A stretch of 64,000 nucleotides of DNA, taken from assembly GCA_018609825.1 (NCBI GenBank), contig JAHEOA010000051.1, positions 32,412-96,411 of the forward strand, read 5' to 3'. Positions 31,943 to 40,127 of this stretch are shown in pieces (position 1 is the first letter of the stretch; every line of letters begins with the position of its first letter). Made by a program: the position numbers and the translations under genes. The DNA is from Candidatus Bipolaricaulota bacterium. Its GTDB lineage: Bacteria > Bipolaricaulota > Bipolaricaulia > RBG-16-55-9. The notes beneath the pieces are model-generated. The model saw nothing but the letters and a program-made list of their open reading frames with translations. It did no database searches and was not told the origin of the DNA.

Positions 31943-33634
31943 ATGATACGACGCCTGCGCCATCTCATCTGGATCGCCGTGCTCGGATCGTTGCTCGTAG
32001 CGGGCATCTCGAGCGCCCAGAATCGTCCCGATCTCCAGGTTACCACCCCCATCACGGTCCAGCCGGAGTCGGCGGAGCGCGGCGATCGCGTCACGGTGGT
32101 CGTCGACGTGACGAACGAAAGCCCGGTGCCCGTGAACGCGAGCTTCACCGTCGCGTTCCAGGTTCGCTCGGACGGCAGCACGCGCGACCTCGGTCCGGAC
32201 GAGATGACCTGCGCGACATCGCCCGATAGCGACGATCCCTCCCAGTGTCGCGTGCCCGGCCTCGCCGGCGTCGGCGAGGACGGTTCGAGCGTGCAGCTGC
32301 GCGCCCAGTTGGTCACGACGGAGCTCACGCCCGGCCAGTACACGCTGGTGGCGATTGCCGACCCGAACAACGACATCGCCGAGGTCGACGACGGCAACAA
32401 TTCCGGCGAAGGGCTGCTCACCATCGAACGCCGCCTGCCCAACCTCTCCATCCCGGCCGACTTCTCGGTCAGTCCGACCGAACCGCAGCAGGGCGATCTG
32501 TTAACGCTTCGCTTCACCGTGGAGAACGATCGGCCGGCGGACATTGACAATCGCTTCGACGTGACGATCTCGTTCCGCAAGCGGGGTGACGTCAACTTCC
32601 AAGAGCTGACCCCGCCGGCGCTGCGCTGTCCCGACTGCACGCTGTTCGGGCTGGCCGGCAACGAGCGCCGCACCATCGAGGCGCAGATCTCCACGTCGCT
32701 GTTGGATCCGGGGACGTATCAGCTGCGCATCGCCGTCGACCCCGTCACGGAAAACAACCCGCAAGGAAGCATCGAGGAGGCCGACGAGGCGGACAACGTG
32801 CTCATCTTTGACCTGGAGTTGGCGCCGCCGCCGCGCAACCTGACGGCCTCGGACCTTCGGGTGTCGCCGCAGACCCCGCTCGTGGGGCGGGAGCTGTCCG
32901 TGGCCGTGACGGTTTCGAATCGGAGCCTGGCGGCCGTGCAGAACGTCGCGCTTTCGCTGGCGTTGGTGCCGCGCGGTGCGGACGCTGAGCCGATCGACGT
33001 GCGGTCGCTGCCCGCGTTCAGTTGCGGGCCGATCGACGAACTGGAAAGCGGTGAAGATCGCTGCACGTCCGTCGGACTGAGGGGCGACAGCTCCGTCACG
33101 CTTCTGGCGCGTTTCGGCCTCGGTGAGCTGGCGCCGGGCGAGTATCGCGTGCGCGCCGTCGTCGATCCGACCGACGCCGTCGTGGAGACCGACGAGGACG
33201 ACAACGTCGCCACGGCGACGCTCCAGATCGTTGAAGGGCCGACGCCCCCGCTGCAGACCGGCCCCGAACTGCATCCGCTCCGGATGCAGTTCGTGCCCAG
33301 CTCGCCCGTCCAACAGGGCCAGCTCGTGCTGATCAGCGCGCTGGTGAAAAACAGCGGCAACCGCCCCGCGGAGGCGTTCCGAGTCCAGTTCAGTCATCGC
33401 CGCGAGGATCTGGACACATCGAGCGGATTTGAGCCCTTCGGCGCGCGCTCGGTCGACGGCCTCGCCATCGGCAAGACGGTGGAGAAGACAAGCGTGATCG
33501 ACACGCAGAGCCTGGAGCCCGGGCTCTATGCCATACGGGTGCGCGTGGACGGGCTGGGGCAACCGGAGCTCGACAGCAACAACAACGCCATCATCGGGTT
33601 TCTGACCGTCGCGGAGCCTCCGTCGTCGGAGTAA
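31943..33634 (+). CDS. Exported protein with four CARDB repeats
   Basis: A 563-residue protein: signal peptide (HLIWIAVLGSLLVAGISSAQ), then four CARDB repeats starting RPDLQVTTPITVQP, LPNLSIPADFSVSP, PRNLTASDLRVSP and GPELHPLRMQFVPSSP. The repeats share the layout of the giant protein, and the last is the closest to its N-terminal repeats, so the three genes are likely paralogous. No anchor or enzyme domain is present. It is second in the operon with the propeller gene. The last 44 bases are antisense to the 3' end of murF, a convergent overlap without a terminator. Confidence 0.85.
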   Translation: MIRRLRHLIWIAVLGSLLVAGISSAQNRPDLQVTTPITVQPESAERGDRVTVVVDVTNESPVPVNASFTVAFQVRSDGSTRDLGPDEMTCATSPDSDDPSQCRVPGLAGVGEDGSSVQLRAQLVTTELTPGQYTLVAIADPNNDIAEVDDGNNSGEGLLTIERRLPNLSIPADFSVSPTEPQQGDLLTLRFTVENDRPADIDNRFDVTISFRKRGDVNFQELTPPALRCPDCTLFGLAGNERRTIEAQISTSLLDPGTYQLRIAVDPVTENNPQGSIEEADEADNVLIFDLELAPPPRNLTASDLRVSPQTPLVGRELSVAVTVSNRSLAAVQNVALSLALVPRGADAEPIDVRSLPAFSCGPIDELESGEDRCTSVGLRGDSSVTLLARFGLGELAPGEYRVRAVVDPTDAVVETDEDDNVATATLQIVEGPTPPLQTGPELHPLRMQFVPSSPVQQGQLVLISALVKNSGNRPAEAFRVQFSHRREDLDTSSGFEPFGARSVDGLAIGKTVEKTSVIDTQSLEPGLYAIRVRVDGLGQPELDSNNNAIIGFLTVAEPPSSE

Positions 33635-35012
33635 CCAACCGATCCACAAGCTCGTCCAGCGCCATCGCTCGCGATCCCTTTACGAGGATCAACGCCCGTC
33701 GCTGGGGCAAGCGCCGCGCAAGCTCCCGCTGGATCTGCTCGACGTCGGCGGCGTGGGCCGCGCGCTCGGGTGGCCACCCATATTCATCTCGCAGAGTGTC
33801 CGACAGACGGCGGGCGAGTTCCCCGATCGTCAGGACGCCATCGATCCCCAGCTCGTCGATGTGCGCCGCGAGTTCGGCGTGTTGCGCGTGGGCTCGCTCC
33901 CCGAGTTCTCGCATATCGCCCAAGATGGCGATTTTACGCTGGCCTGGGCTCAGACGAGCCAGCGTGTGAAGAGCCGCCAGCGTGGCGGATGGGCTGGCGT
34001 TGTACGTGTCATCAAGGATCAGGCCGTAGCGGGCTGAGCGCTTCAGCTCCATGCGGTGTGGAATGGGCGAGAACCCGGCAATTGCACGCTGGATGGCCTC
34101 GATGGGAACGTCCAGAGCTCGGCCGACCGCGAGCGCGGCAAGCACGGCGTAGGCGTTGTGGCGACCGTGCAACGCAGTGGGAAGCGGGACCTCATCCCCA
34201 TGCAGTGCCGCATGGACCGTCAAGCCTTTGAGCGTTGTGTCTTCGATATCGACGATGCCCACGTCGGCATCCGTCCGCTCAATCCCAAATGTGGTTTGCC
34301 GACAAGTCAACTCCTCACGCCACTCGTCCACGAAGGGCGTGTCGAGATTGAGCACGGCGTGGCCCTGGGGTGGCAACGACGCGATGAGCGCCCACTTCTC
34401 GCGAGCCAATGCCGCTTGGTCGTCGAAGTGGCCGATGTGGGCGTCCCCGATGCTCGTCAGCACGCCGAGGGAAGGACGGGCGATGTCGACCAGCGTCTGG
34501 ATGTCGCCGGGGTGTTGCAGGCCCATCTCGACGACGCCAACGTCGGCCGCGTCCGGCATGTTGAGCAGCGCCAGCGGCAGGCCGATCTCGGTGTTGCGGT
34601 TGCCGGGCGTGCGATAGGACCCATATCGCTCGCTCAGCACGGCCTGGAGCAGCTCCTTCGTCGTGGTCTTTCCCGTGCTGCCCGTGATCCCCACGATCGG
34701 GATCGTCAGCTCGGCCCGACGGTGGGCAGCGAGTTGCTGCAGCGCCTCCAAGGGATCCGGGACGCGGATGCAGTTGACCAGCTCGAGGTCGGTCTCGGTC
34801 GGAACGTCCCGAACGAGCGCTGCGCTTGCGCCCTGACGAAAGGCCGCCTCCAGGAATTGATGGCCATCCGTGCGCTCGCCGGGCAGCGCCACGAACAGCT
34901 CACCGGGTTGGATCGTCCGGCTGTCGATGGCGACGCCCGTCAGAGATCGGGTTCGATCCGGCCGATGGATCGGCGCGTCAAGCACCTCGGCGACCCACCC
35001 GATCGAGCGCAT
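33591..35012 (-). CDS. murF: UDP-N-acetylmuramoyl-tripeptide--D-alanyl-D-alanine ligase
   Basis: MurF adds D-Ala-D-Ala to complete the UDP-MurNAc-pentapeptide. The 473-residue Mur ligase has the N-terminal IDSRTIQPGELFVALPGERTDG-type domain (split motif IDSRTIQPGELFVAL), ATP loop GSTGKTTTKE, GNRNTEIGLPLALL, EMGLQHPGDI and the C-terminal ILDDTYNASPSAT. It lies 14 bases after the exported S55 gene and far from the other murein genes, with no clear ribosome site in front of ATG 35012, which suggests translational coupling. Confidence 0.95.
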   Translation of the reverse strand: MRSIGWVAEVLDAPIHRPDRTRSLTGVAIDSRTIQPGELFVALPGERTDGHQFLEAAFRQGASAALVRDVPTETDLELVNCIRVPDPLEALQQLAAHRRAELTIPIVGITGSTGKTTTKELLQAVLSERYGSYRTPGNRNTEIGLPLALLNMPDAADVGVVEMGLQHPGDIQTLVDIARPSLGVLTSIGDAHIGHFDDQAALAREKWALIASLPPQGHAVLNLDTPFVDEWREELTCRQTTFGIERTDADVGIVDIEDTTLKGLTVHAALHGDEVPLPTALHGRHNAYAVLAALAVGRALDVPIEAIQRAIAGFSPIPHRMELKRSARYGLILDDTYNASPSATLAALHTLARLSPGQRKIAILGDMRELGERAHAQHAELAAHIDELGIDGVLTIGELARRLSDTLRDEYGWPPERAAHAADVEQIQRELARRLPQRRALILVKGSRAMALDELVDRLVTPTTEAPRRSETR

Positions 35013-35026
35013 GCGAGCGACGACGT

Positions 35027-37075
35027 TTAGCAGTAGTAGTTGGACGAGCAGCCGGGCTCGTCCTCCTGTGACGACCCGTTGTCGTCCTCGTCGGAGGATG
35101 ACTCATCGCCGTCGGAGTCATCCTCGTCCTCGGGCCCGTCCGGCTCGGTTTCCGATCGCTCAACTTTAAGCTTGGCCCGCTCATTGCCTGTGACGACGCC
35201 GTTGCCGAGCCGTTGGACATCCCCGAATGACGCGGAGGCCGTCTGGCGTTCGTCGGAATCGTTGTCGGTCTGCGGCCGCGGTAGCCCGAGCAGCTCCACG
35301 GTGACCTGATCGTTCGTCTCCGAGCCCTCGACGGCCTCGATGAGCCCCTCGAGATCGGCGAACTCCGGCGTCTGGGAGCTGCCGTTGTTCGACTGCTGTT
35401 GCTGCTGGGCGCCGCCCTTGACCTGCAGCGTCAGTTGGCGCGGGTTGACGTCCGCGGGCAGCTCGATCTCGCCCTCGATCGTCTGCTCTTCCCCGCGGAA
35501 CGCACGCAGCGTGGCGCTGTAGCGAATCGTGTCGCCCGGCTGATAGCTCGACTGGTCGGTCGTGACCTCCACCACGCGGAACTGCTGCAGCGTTTTATCC
35601 ACCTCGATCTCCACGTTGATCGTGGAGATCTTGGGGTCCTGGAACTCGTTGCGATCCAGCAGCAGCACTGCCTGGGCTACCTGCAACGGGCCCGGAACCG
35701 CCACATCGCTCTGGCTGGCGAAGACATCGGTCCGCTCCAGCTTTTTGGGCAAGTTCTCGCCCTTGATGGTGTAGCGGATGGCCATTGTCCCTTGGCCGAT
35801 GCGGTTGATGGTCGAGTCGACGGCCTGCAGCAGGCCGGAGTAGACCACTGAGCCCAAGAGATTGCCGCTGTCGGCCATGCGGACGTTGAACTCGCGCTCG
35901 TTGCCTGTCGCTTGATCGGTGACCTTGGCATGGAGGTTGACCGATCGGGGCTGGTCGCCCATCGAGGCGCCGATGGCCTGGGTCCGATCTTGGCGAATCG
36001 TGCCGTGGATCGCCCGTTGGCTTACCTGTGGGAGCACGAACGAGATCTGGGCGCTCTTGACCGTATCCATGACGCGGGCCTTGCCCAGGAACATGCTCGA
36101 CTCCCCGGTCATGAAGATCTGGTGGCCGCACGCGAGCAGCACATTGGAGGCCGGATCGACGTAGCTCGTCGTACAGACGCTGCCGAAGGAGACGTCGCCT
36201 TGGGCCAACAGTGCCGACATGGGCCGGCCCGGCTCGAAATCGGCAAATTCGGTGTCGGCGTCCGTCTGCTGGGCCGATGCCATGGGCAGCACCCGCTTGT
36301 CGAAGCGGTCTTCCACGCCCGCGGTCAACGCCTCGCGCAGGCGATCGGCCGAGCCCTTCCCGAGATCGAGCAGACCGGGGGCACCGGGAGCCACAATGTC
36401 GGTCGGCACGCCGACCTTGAGCCCCTCCAATGCGCGACCGCTCAGGCCGCTGACCCACAGCGACGTGCTCATGGGTACCGCGTAGGCCACCTTGGGCGTC
36501 GCCCGTCGGTCGCTCAGCGAGGGAGGCGACGAGGCGAATTGAACCTCGCGAATCTCGTTGGCCATGACGCCGGACAAGGCGCTGGCCAACTGGGGATGGT
36601 CCGGAGCCTGCGAGTCGAACATTCCCTGTTGTTGGGCCTCCTCCGCGGCCTGGTGGGCCACGGTCTCGGCCAAGGGGAGCATCGTCTCGATGGGTCGGAC
36701 GAAGCCGATCGGCTCGGCGCTTTCGTTGAACGCGAACGCCCCGTAGAACGCGCCGACCAGCTTGTCGTCAATATAGATCGGGCTGCCGCTCATGCCCTGG
36801 GCGTAGCCGCCGGCCGCCTCGATGGCGGGGCCGTGAGAGCGGACCATGATGTAGTCGTTCGTGTCGCCCGGGTTGTCGACGATGCCCGCAATCTTGACCT
36901 TGAACTCCTGCATGTCGTTGCCGCGGACCGTGGTCTTGCCGATCCCTTCCATGCCGACCTCAAGCTCGTCCATGAACAGGAACGACGACGGCGCCATCTC
37001 GCCGGTGGCCGGCCACGCCAACACGGCTAACGCCAACACCAGAACGCTGAATGCGGCCGCACGGGCGATGCTCAT
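35027..37075 (-). CDS. Exported SpoIVB-type (S55) serine peptidase-like protein
   Basis: A 682-residue precursor with a signal peptide (AAAFSVLVLALAVLAWPATG). The first 130 residues match the S55 domain: EVGMEGIGKTTVRG, then IMVRSHGPAIEAAGG and YAQGMSGSPIYID with the nucleophile motif GMSGSP (94-99). A His in SHGP (81) and another in ACGHQIF (about 320) could serve as general base. The middle is beta-rich (RYSATLRAFRGEEQTIEG). The tail is disordered and acidic (about 55 residues of Asp/Glu/Ser) and ends with CSSNYYC, two Cys residues spaced six apart. SpoIVB triggers a sporulation signal in Bacillus, but no spore genes are here; related S55 proteins occur in non-spore-forming diderms with unknown role. 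Confidence 0.78.
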   Translation of the reverse strand: MSIARAAAFSVLVLALAVLAWPATGEMAPSSFLFMDELEVGMEGIGKTTVRGNDMQEFKVKIAGIVDNPGDTNDYIMVRSHGPAIEAAGGYAQGMSGSPIYIDDKLVGAFYGAFAFNESAEPIGFVRPIETMLPLAETVAHQAAEEAQQQGMFDSQAPDHPQLASALSGVMANEIREVQFASSPPSLSDRRATPKVAYAVPMSTSLWVSGLSGRALEGLKVGVPTDIVAPGAPGLLDLGKGSADRLREALTAGVEDRFDKRVLPMASAQQTDADTEFADFEPGRPMSALLAQGDVSFGSVCTTSYVDPASNVLLACGHQIFMTGESSMFLGKARVMDTVKSAQISFVLPQVSQRAIHGTIRQDRTQAIGASMGDQPRSVNLHAKVTDQATGNEREFNVRMADSGNLLGSVVYSGLLQAVDSTINRIGQGTMAIRYTIKGENLPKKLERTDVFASQSDVAVPGPLQVAQAVLLLDRNEFQDPKISTINVEIEVDKTLQQFRVVEVTTDQSSYQPGDTIRYSATLRAFRGEEQTIEGEIELPADVNPRQLTLQVKGGAQQQQQSNNGSSQTPEFADLEGLIEAVEGSETNDQVTVELLGLPRPQTDNDSDERQTASASFGDVQRLGNGVVTGNERAKLKVERSETEPDGPEDEDDSDGDESSSDEDDNGSSQEDEPGCSSNYYC

Positions 37076-37109
37076 CGAATACTCCCTCGCTTTGTACAGG
37101 CTGGACCTA

Positions 37110-37129
37110 CGGTACCGTCCCAGGGACGG
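37110..37129. repeat. Palindromes in front of the S55 gene
   Basis: A perfect inverted repeat CCGTCCC-A-GGGACGG (37115-37129) overlaps a second palindrome CGGTACCG (37110-37117), 35-54 bases upstream of the S55 start. The one-base centre excludes a hairpin and suggests a protein-binding site. No clear -35/-10 was found here. Confidence 0.55.
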
Positions 37130-37156
37130 ATGTGCACGTGCCGGCTGAGGCGTGGG

Positions 37157-38284
37157 TCAGGAGCGGGTCAGTTCGGCGATCTGTGCCGCGCCGTCCTCCA
37201 TGGCGGAGACGGGATGGAGGCCCTCGACGCGCTCCAGAATCCGTCGACCTTCCTCCTCGTTGGTGCCCACGAGGCGCACGACCACGGGCACCTGGATCTC
37301 CAGCGACTCGGCGGCCTGCGTGATGCCTTGAGCGACGAGATCGCAGCGCGTGATGCCGCCGAAGATGTTGATAAACACGCCCTTGACGTCGTCGTCGCTC
37401 AGCACGAGTCGAAGCGCGGTCTCCATCTGATCCGCCGAGGCTCCGCCGCCGATGTCAAGGAAGTTGGCGGGGGCGCCGCCCTTCAACTGGACCACGTCGA
37501 GGGTGGACATTACCAATCCCGCGCCGTTGCCGATGATGCCGACGTGGCCGTCCAGCTTGACGTACTGCAGCCCGGCGTCATCTGCCTCCTGCTCCATCGG
37601 ATCGACGCCCTCCCCGTGGCCTGCGGGCAGGTCGTCCGGAAGGTCGCTCTCGTCGAGGATAAACTTGGAATCAATGGCACACAGCGACCCGTCCGTCAGT
37701 ACCACCAACGGGTTGATCTCGACCAGCTGGGCCCGGAAGGATTCGAACGCCAGATAGAGCGCTTGGGCCGCCTGGATGAGGCCTTTCAGTTGATCCCCCG
37801 GAACCCCAGCGGCGAAGAAGACCTTGCGCAGTTGATACGCTTGGAGGCCTTCCAGCGGCGAGGCGTGGACGCGGTGAATCGCCTCGGGCGAGGTCCGCGC
37901 GACCTCCTCGATGTCCACGCCGCCCTGGGTGGAAAAGATCAATACGGGGCGTCGCTTCGCCCGATCCAGCGTGATGCCGAGATAGTATTCGTCGGCGATG
38001 TCCACGGCCTGGGCGACCATGAGCCGCTGGACCGGCTCGGTCTGGATCGCCATGTCCAGCAACTCCTCCGCGGCCGACACGGCCTCCTCGGCGGTTTGGG
38101 CGATTTTGACCCCGCCCGCCTTGCCGCGCCCGCCGGCGGCCACTTGGGCCTTGACGACCACGGGCAGGCCGATTCGTTCCGCGGCCGCTCGAGCGTCGCT
38201 CGGGGTGTCCGCCAGCTCGCTCGCCGGAACCGGCAGGCCGACCCGTTCGAACAGTTCCTTGCCTTGGTATTCGAGAAGTTTCAC
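37157..38284 (-). CDS. sucC: Succinyl-CoA synthetase beta subunit (ADP/GDP-forming)
   Basis: The beta subunit has an ATP-grasp domain and binds nucleotide and CoA for succinyl-CoA = succinate + CoA + NTP. The 375-residue protein starts MKLLEYQGKELFERVGLPVP and has VVKAQVAAGGRGKAGGVK, LVEINPLVVL, GNGAGLVMSTLDVV, FLDIGGGA and FINIFGGITRCDLVA, all canonical. The start is GTG 38284. The alpha subunit gene sucD, almost always adjacent, is not found on either side: neighbours are tatA and the S55 gene. A related malate-CoA ligase (mtkA) is a less likely alternative. Confidence 0.92.
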   Translation of the reverse strand: MKLLEYQGKELFERVGLPVPASELADTPSDARAAAERIGLPVVVKAQVAAGGRGKAGGVKIAQTAEEAVSAAEELLDMAIQTEPVQRLMVAQAVDIADEYYLGITLDRAKRRPVLIFSTQGGVDIEEVARTSPEAIHRVHASPLEGLQAYQLRKVFFAAGVPGDQLKGLIQAAQALYLAFESFRAQLVEINPLVVLTDGSLCAIDSKFILDESDLPDDLPAGHGEGVDPMEQEADDAGLQYVKLDGHVGIIGNGAGLVMSTLDVVQLKGGAPANFLDIGGGASADQMETALRLVLSDDDVKGVFINIFGGITRCDLVAQGITQAAESLEIQVPVVVRLVGTNEEEGRRILERVEGLHPVSAMEDGAAQIAELTRS

Positions 38285-38296
38285 GGTATCGTCCGA

Positions 38297-38623
38297 TCAG
38301 GTAGATTGGGTTTTGTTGTCCTCGTCGGCATCGGTCGCGGTCGACGTTCCCGTCTCCCGCTCGCTGGCCTCGCTATTGGGCGTCGCCGAGTCGGCGGCCT
38401 CCGACGACGCCGCGTTCGCCTGGTGCGTGCGCTGGGACGACTGGTTGGAGCTCGACTCGGCTTCCAGGTCGATCTCACGCTTGAGCGTGTTGGCCTCGTC
38501 GCGGAACGCGCGCATCGCGCTGCCCATCGACTTGGCCACCTCCGGAAGCTTCTTGCCGCCGAACAGCAGGAGCACGATGGCGAAAATGACAATCAGTTCC
38601 GGTGCGCCAATGCCTCCAAGCAT
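38297..38623 (-). CDS. tatA: Twin-arginine translocase subunit TatA/E
   Basis: TatA forms the pore-like oligomer of the Tat pathway for folded proteins. The 108-residue protein starts MLGGIGAPELIVIFAIVLLLFGGKKLPEVAKS: one membrane helix, the FGGKKLPE hinge and an amphipathic helix (GSAMRAFRDEANTLKREI), followed by a long Ser/Thr/Glu tail. ATG 38623 has a GGAGGGA ribosome site and replaces any longer in-frame start. It is first in tatA-sucC; tatC is not in the window. A probable Tat-type (SRRRMLVRLG) protein lies at the right edge. Confidence 0.92.
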   Translation of the reverse strand: MLGGIGAPELIVIFAIVLLLFGGKKLPEVAKSMGSAMRAFRDEANTLKREIDLEAESSSNQSSQRTHQANAASSEAADSATPNSEASERETGTSTATDADEDNKTQST

Positions 38624-38651
38624 GGGGGTCCCTCCAATCGTTGGCTGGTTT

Positions 38652-38680
38652 ACTTTAGCAGAAAGGCTCCGGCAAATCAA
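38652..38680 (-). promoter_or_regulatory. Promoter of tatA-sucC
   Basis: Minus strand: TTGATT (38680-38675), 17 bases, TAAAGT (38657-38652), 28 bases before ATG 38623. Confidence 0.6.
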
Positions 38681-38741
38681 CGCCGTTGTCGCCTGTGGAT
38701 GCGCGCTTCCGGGCCATCGCGCTCGATGAACGGACGGGCGG

Positions 38742-38772
38742 GATTGTCTCGGGGCGCTGCATCGGCTTATAT
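38742..38772 (+). promoter_or_regulatory. Possible leaderless promoter of the gene at 38781
   Basis: TTGTCT, 19 bases, TTATAT, then 8 bases to ATG 38781. The long spacer and imperfect -10 make it weaker than the others, but the 8-base gap matches them. Confidence 0.4.
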
Positions 38773-38780
38773 GGGGCGTT

Positions 38781-39158
38781 ATGGGCGAGGAGGCCGCATC
38801 GCGATCCTCGGTTGACGCCGATGGTCCTTGCATGCGCGAGCTGCCGTTGGCGGAGGTTCGGCGGGCCGACGTCGTCGAGGAGGTCGCGGACGTTCAATAT
38901 CGACGGATCCGCATCCAGCGATCCAAGGGGAGCCGCGTGCGGTCTTTGTATGTGAAGGTTGCCGACGGCGTGCCCGTGGAGATGATCGACGGGAACGGGG
39001 CGATCGTCGACAGCCCACGGATCCCCGCTGAGAAGCTCCGGCGGATCGTGGCCTGCGAGGACTGGTCGGGCGTGGGCACGACGTGGACGCCGCGCGCGTG
39101 TCGAGCCAAGACCTACGAGCAAGCGAAGCGTCGCTTCGCAACGCGGCGAGGACGTTAG
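38781..39158 (+). CDS. Conserved-looking small cytoplasmic protein of unknown function
   Basis: A 125-residue basic protein without a signal or membrane segment: variable start, then an alpha/beta stretch (ADVQYRRIRIQRSKGSRVRSL, i.e. split strands YRRIRIQR and VRSLYVKVADGVPVEMID) and an Arg/Lys-rich end (YEQAKRRFATRRG). I do not recognise the family. It is accepted as a gene because third codon positions are strongly GC as in neighbours, it has a -10 eight bases before the ATG, and the antisense frame (155 residues at 38655-39122) has a composition typical of a shadow. Start 38832 is an alternative. It overlaps the coaX stop by 4 bases, convergent. Confidence 0.55.
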   Translation: MGEEAASRSSVDADGPCMRELPLAEVRRADVVEEVADVQYRRIRIQRSKGSRVRSLYVKVADGVPVEMIDGNGAIVDSPRIPAEKLRRIVACEDWSGVGTTWTPRACRAKTYEQAKRRFATRRGR

Positions 39159-39928
39159 GGGCGGGCCTCGACGTGGCGATGCCAGGCGATGCGCAGCCCG
39201 TCGAGGGCCAGGTGCGGGTTGTAGATGGCGATCTCCTCCAGTTGAGCGGAGAAAAACCGGCCCCAGCCACCCGTGGCGACCACTTGGAGGGGCTCCGGAT
39301 GGGCCGTGCGGAAGCGCTGGATGAGGCCCTGGACCATGTCAAGGCACCCGAGCACGATGCCGGCTTGCAGATGCTCGGCCGTGTCCTTGCCCACCACGCT
39401 CGGCGGCGGCACCAGCTCGATCTTGAACAGCTGAGCCGTGCGGCGGGTGAGCGTTTCGGACGCCAACTCCATTGTCGGCCCGATCGCTCCGCCCAGGAAC
39501 GCGCCCTCCGCGCTGACGAGGTTGAACGTGGTGGCGGTGCCGAAGTCGATCACGAGCAGGGGCCCGCCGTATTGTTCGTACGCGGCCAGACAGTCGGCCA
39601 GGCGGTCGCTGCCGACCCGCTCCGGTTCGCGAACATCCAGCGGCAGGAGATCCCAGTGGGCGGTAAGATAAGCGGGGTCGAGGTTGAGATAGCTCTGGCA
39701 GGCATGCGACAGCGCCCAGTTGAGCGGCGGCACGACCGAGCTGATCATGACGCCGTCCAAGGCGTCGACGGCGACGTCGTGGGCGGTCAGGAAGTGGACG
39801 ATCGACATCCCCAACTCGTCCGGCGTGGCGTCGTGGCGCGTGGCCACGTGCCAGACCGCGCGCAGCTCGGACCCTTGGAAAACGCCCGCGGCGATGGTTG
39901 TGTTGCCGACTTTGAGCGTGAGAAGCAT
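39155..39928 (-). CDS. coaX: Type III pantothenate kinase
   Basis: CoaX phosphorylates pantothenate, the first step of CoA synthesis, and is insensitive to CoA feedback. The 257-residue protein has the ASKHA fold: phosphate-1 motif KVGNTTIAAGVF, substrate region GSDRLADCLAAYEQYGGP and VIDFGTATTFNLV, FLGGAIGPTM and VATGGWGRFF. Position 6 is Lys where the family has Asp (D-x-G-N motif, catalytic); the two other conserved Asp residues are present. So the enzyme may be altered or the family's activity may be conserved by other means. ATG 39928 is set by the -10 TACGAT 8 bases upstream. Confidence 0.88.
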   Translation of the reverse strand: MLLTLKVGNTTIAAGVFQGSELRAVWHVATRHDATPDELGMSIVHFLTAHDVAVDALDGVMISSVVPPLNWALSHACQSYLNLDPAYLTAHWDLLPLDVREPERVGSDRLADCLAAYEQYGGPLLVIDFGTATTFNLVSAEGAFLGGAIGPTMELASETLTRRTAQLFKIELVPPPSVVGKDTAEHLQAGIVLGCLDMVQGLIQRFRTAHPEPLQVVATGGWGRFFSAQLEEIAIYNPHLALDGLRIAWHRHVEARP

Positions 39929-39936
39929 GGCCCCAC

Positions 39937-39966
39937 ATCGTAAGCGAGGCCTCGCCCGAGCGGCAA
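39937..39966 (-). promoter_or_regulatory. Promoter of coaX, predicted leaderless
   Basis: Minus strand: TTGCCG (39966-39961), 18 bases, TACGAT (39942-39937), then 8 bases to ATG 39928. Confidence 0.55.
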
Positions 39967-39994
39967 ACGACCGAACGTGCGAGACGCATGTCTT

Positions 39995-40023
39995 TTGCCT
40001 TCTGATGCGAGATTCGGTACAAT
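39995..40023 (+). promoter_or_regulatory. Promoter of gyrB
   Basis: TTGCCT, 17 bases, TACAAT. About 100 bases of leader follow before ATG 40128, in contrast with the leaderless neighbours; the leader has no obvious structure. It is divergent from coaX. Confidence 0.7.
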
Positions 40024-40127
40024 TGAATAGTGTATTGCGACCGCCCAAGCGCCAGGCGCCCATATCTCCAGCGGTCGCTTGGCAGATGGCATGATACTGC
40101 GGCGGTCGAAACTTGCGGGGGTGAGCC

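Noticed and set aside
35027..37075. Sporulation role of the S55 protein
   Set aside because: No spore genes are present in the window, and an outer membrane plus other genes point to a different lineage.
38655..39122. Minus-strand frame of 155 codons
   Set aside because: It overlaps the tatA promoter and has His/Pro/Arg-rich shadow composition; the plus-strand frame fits codon use better.
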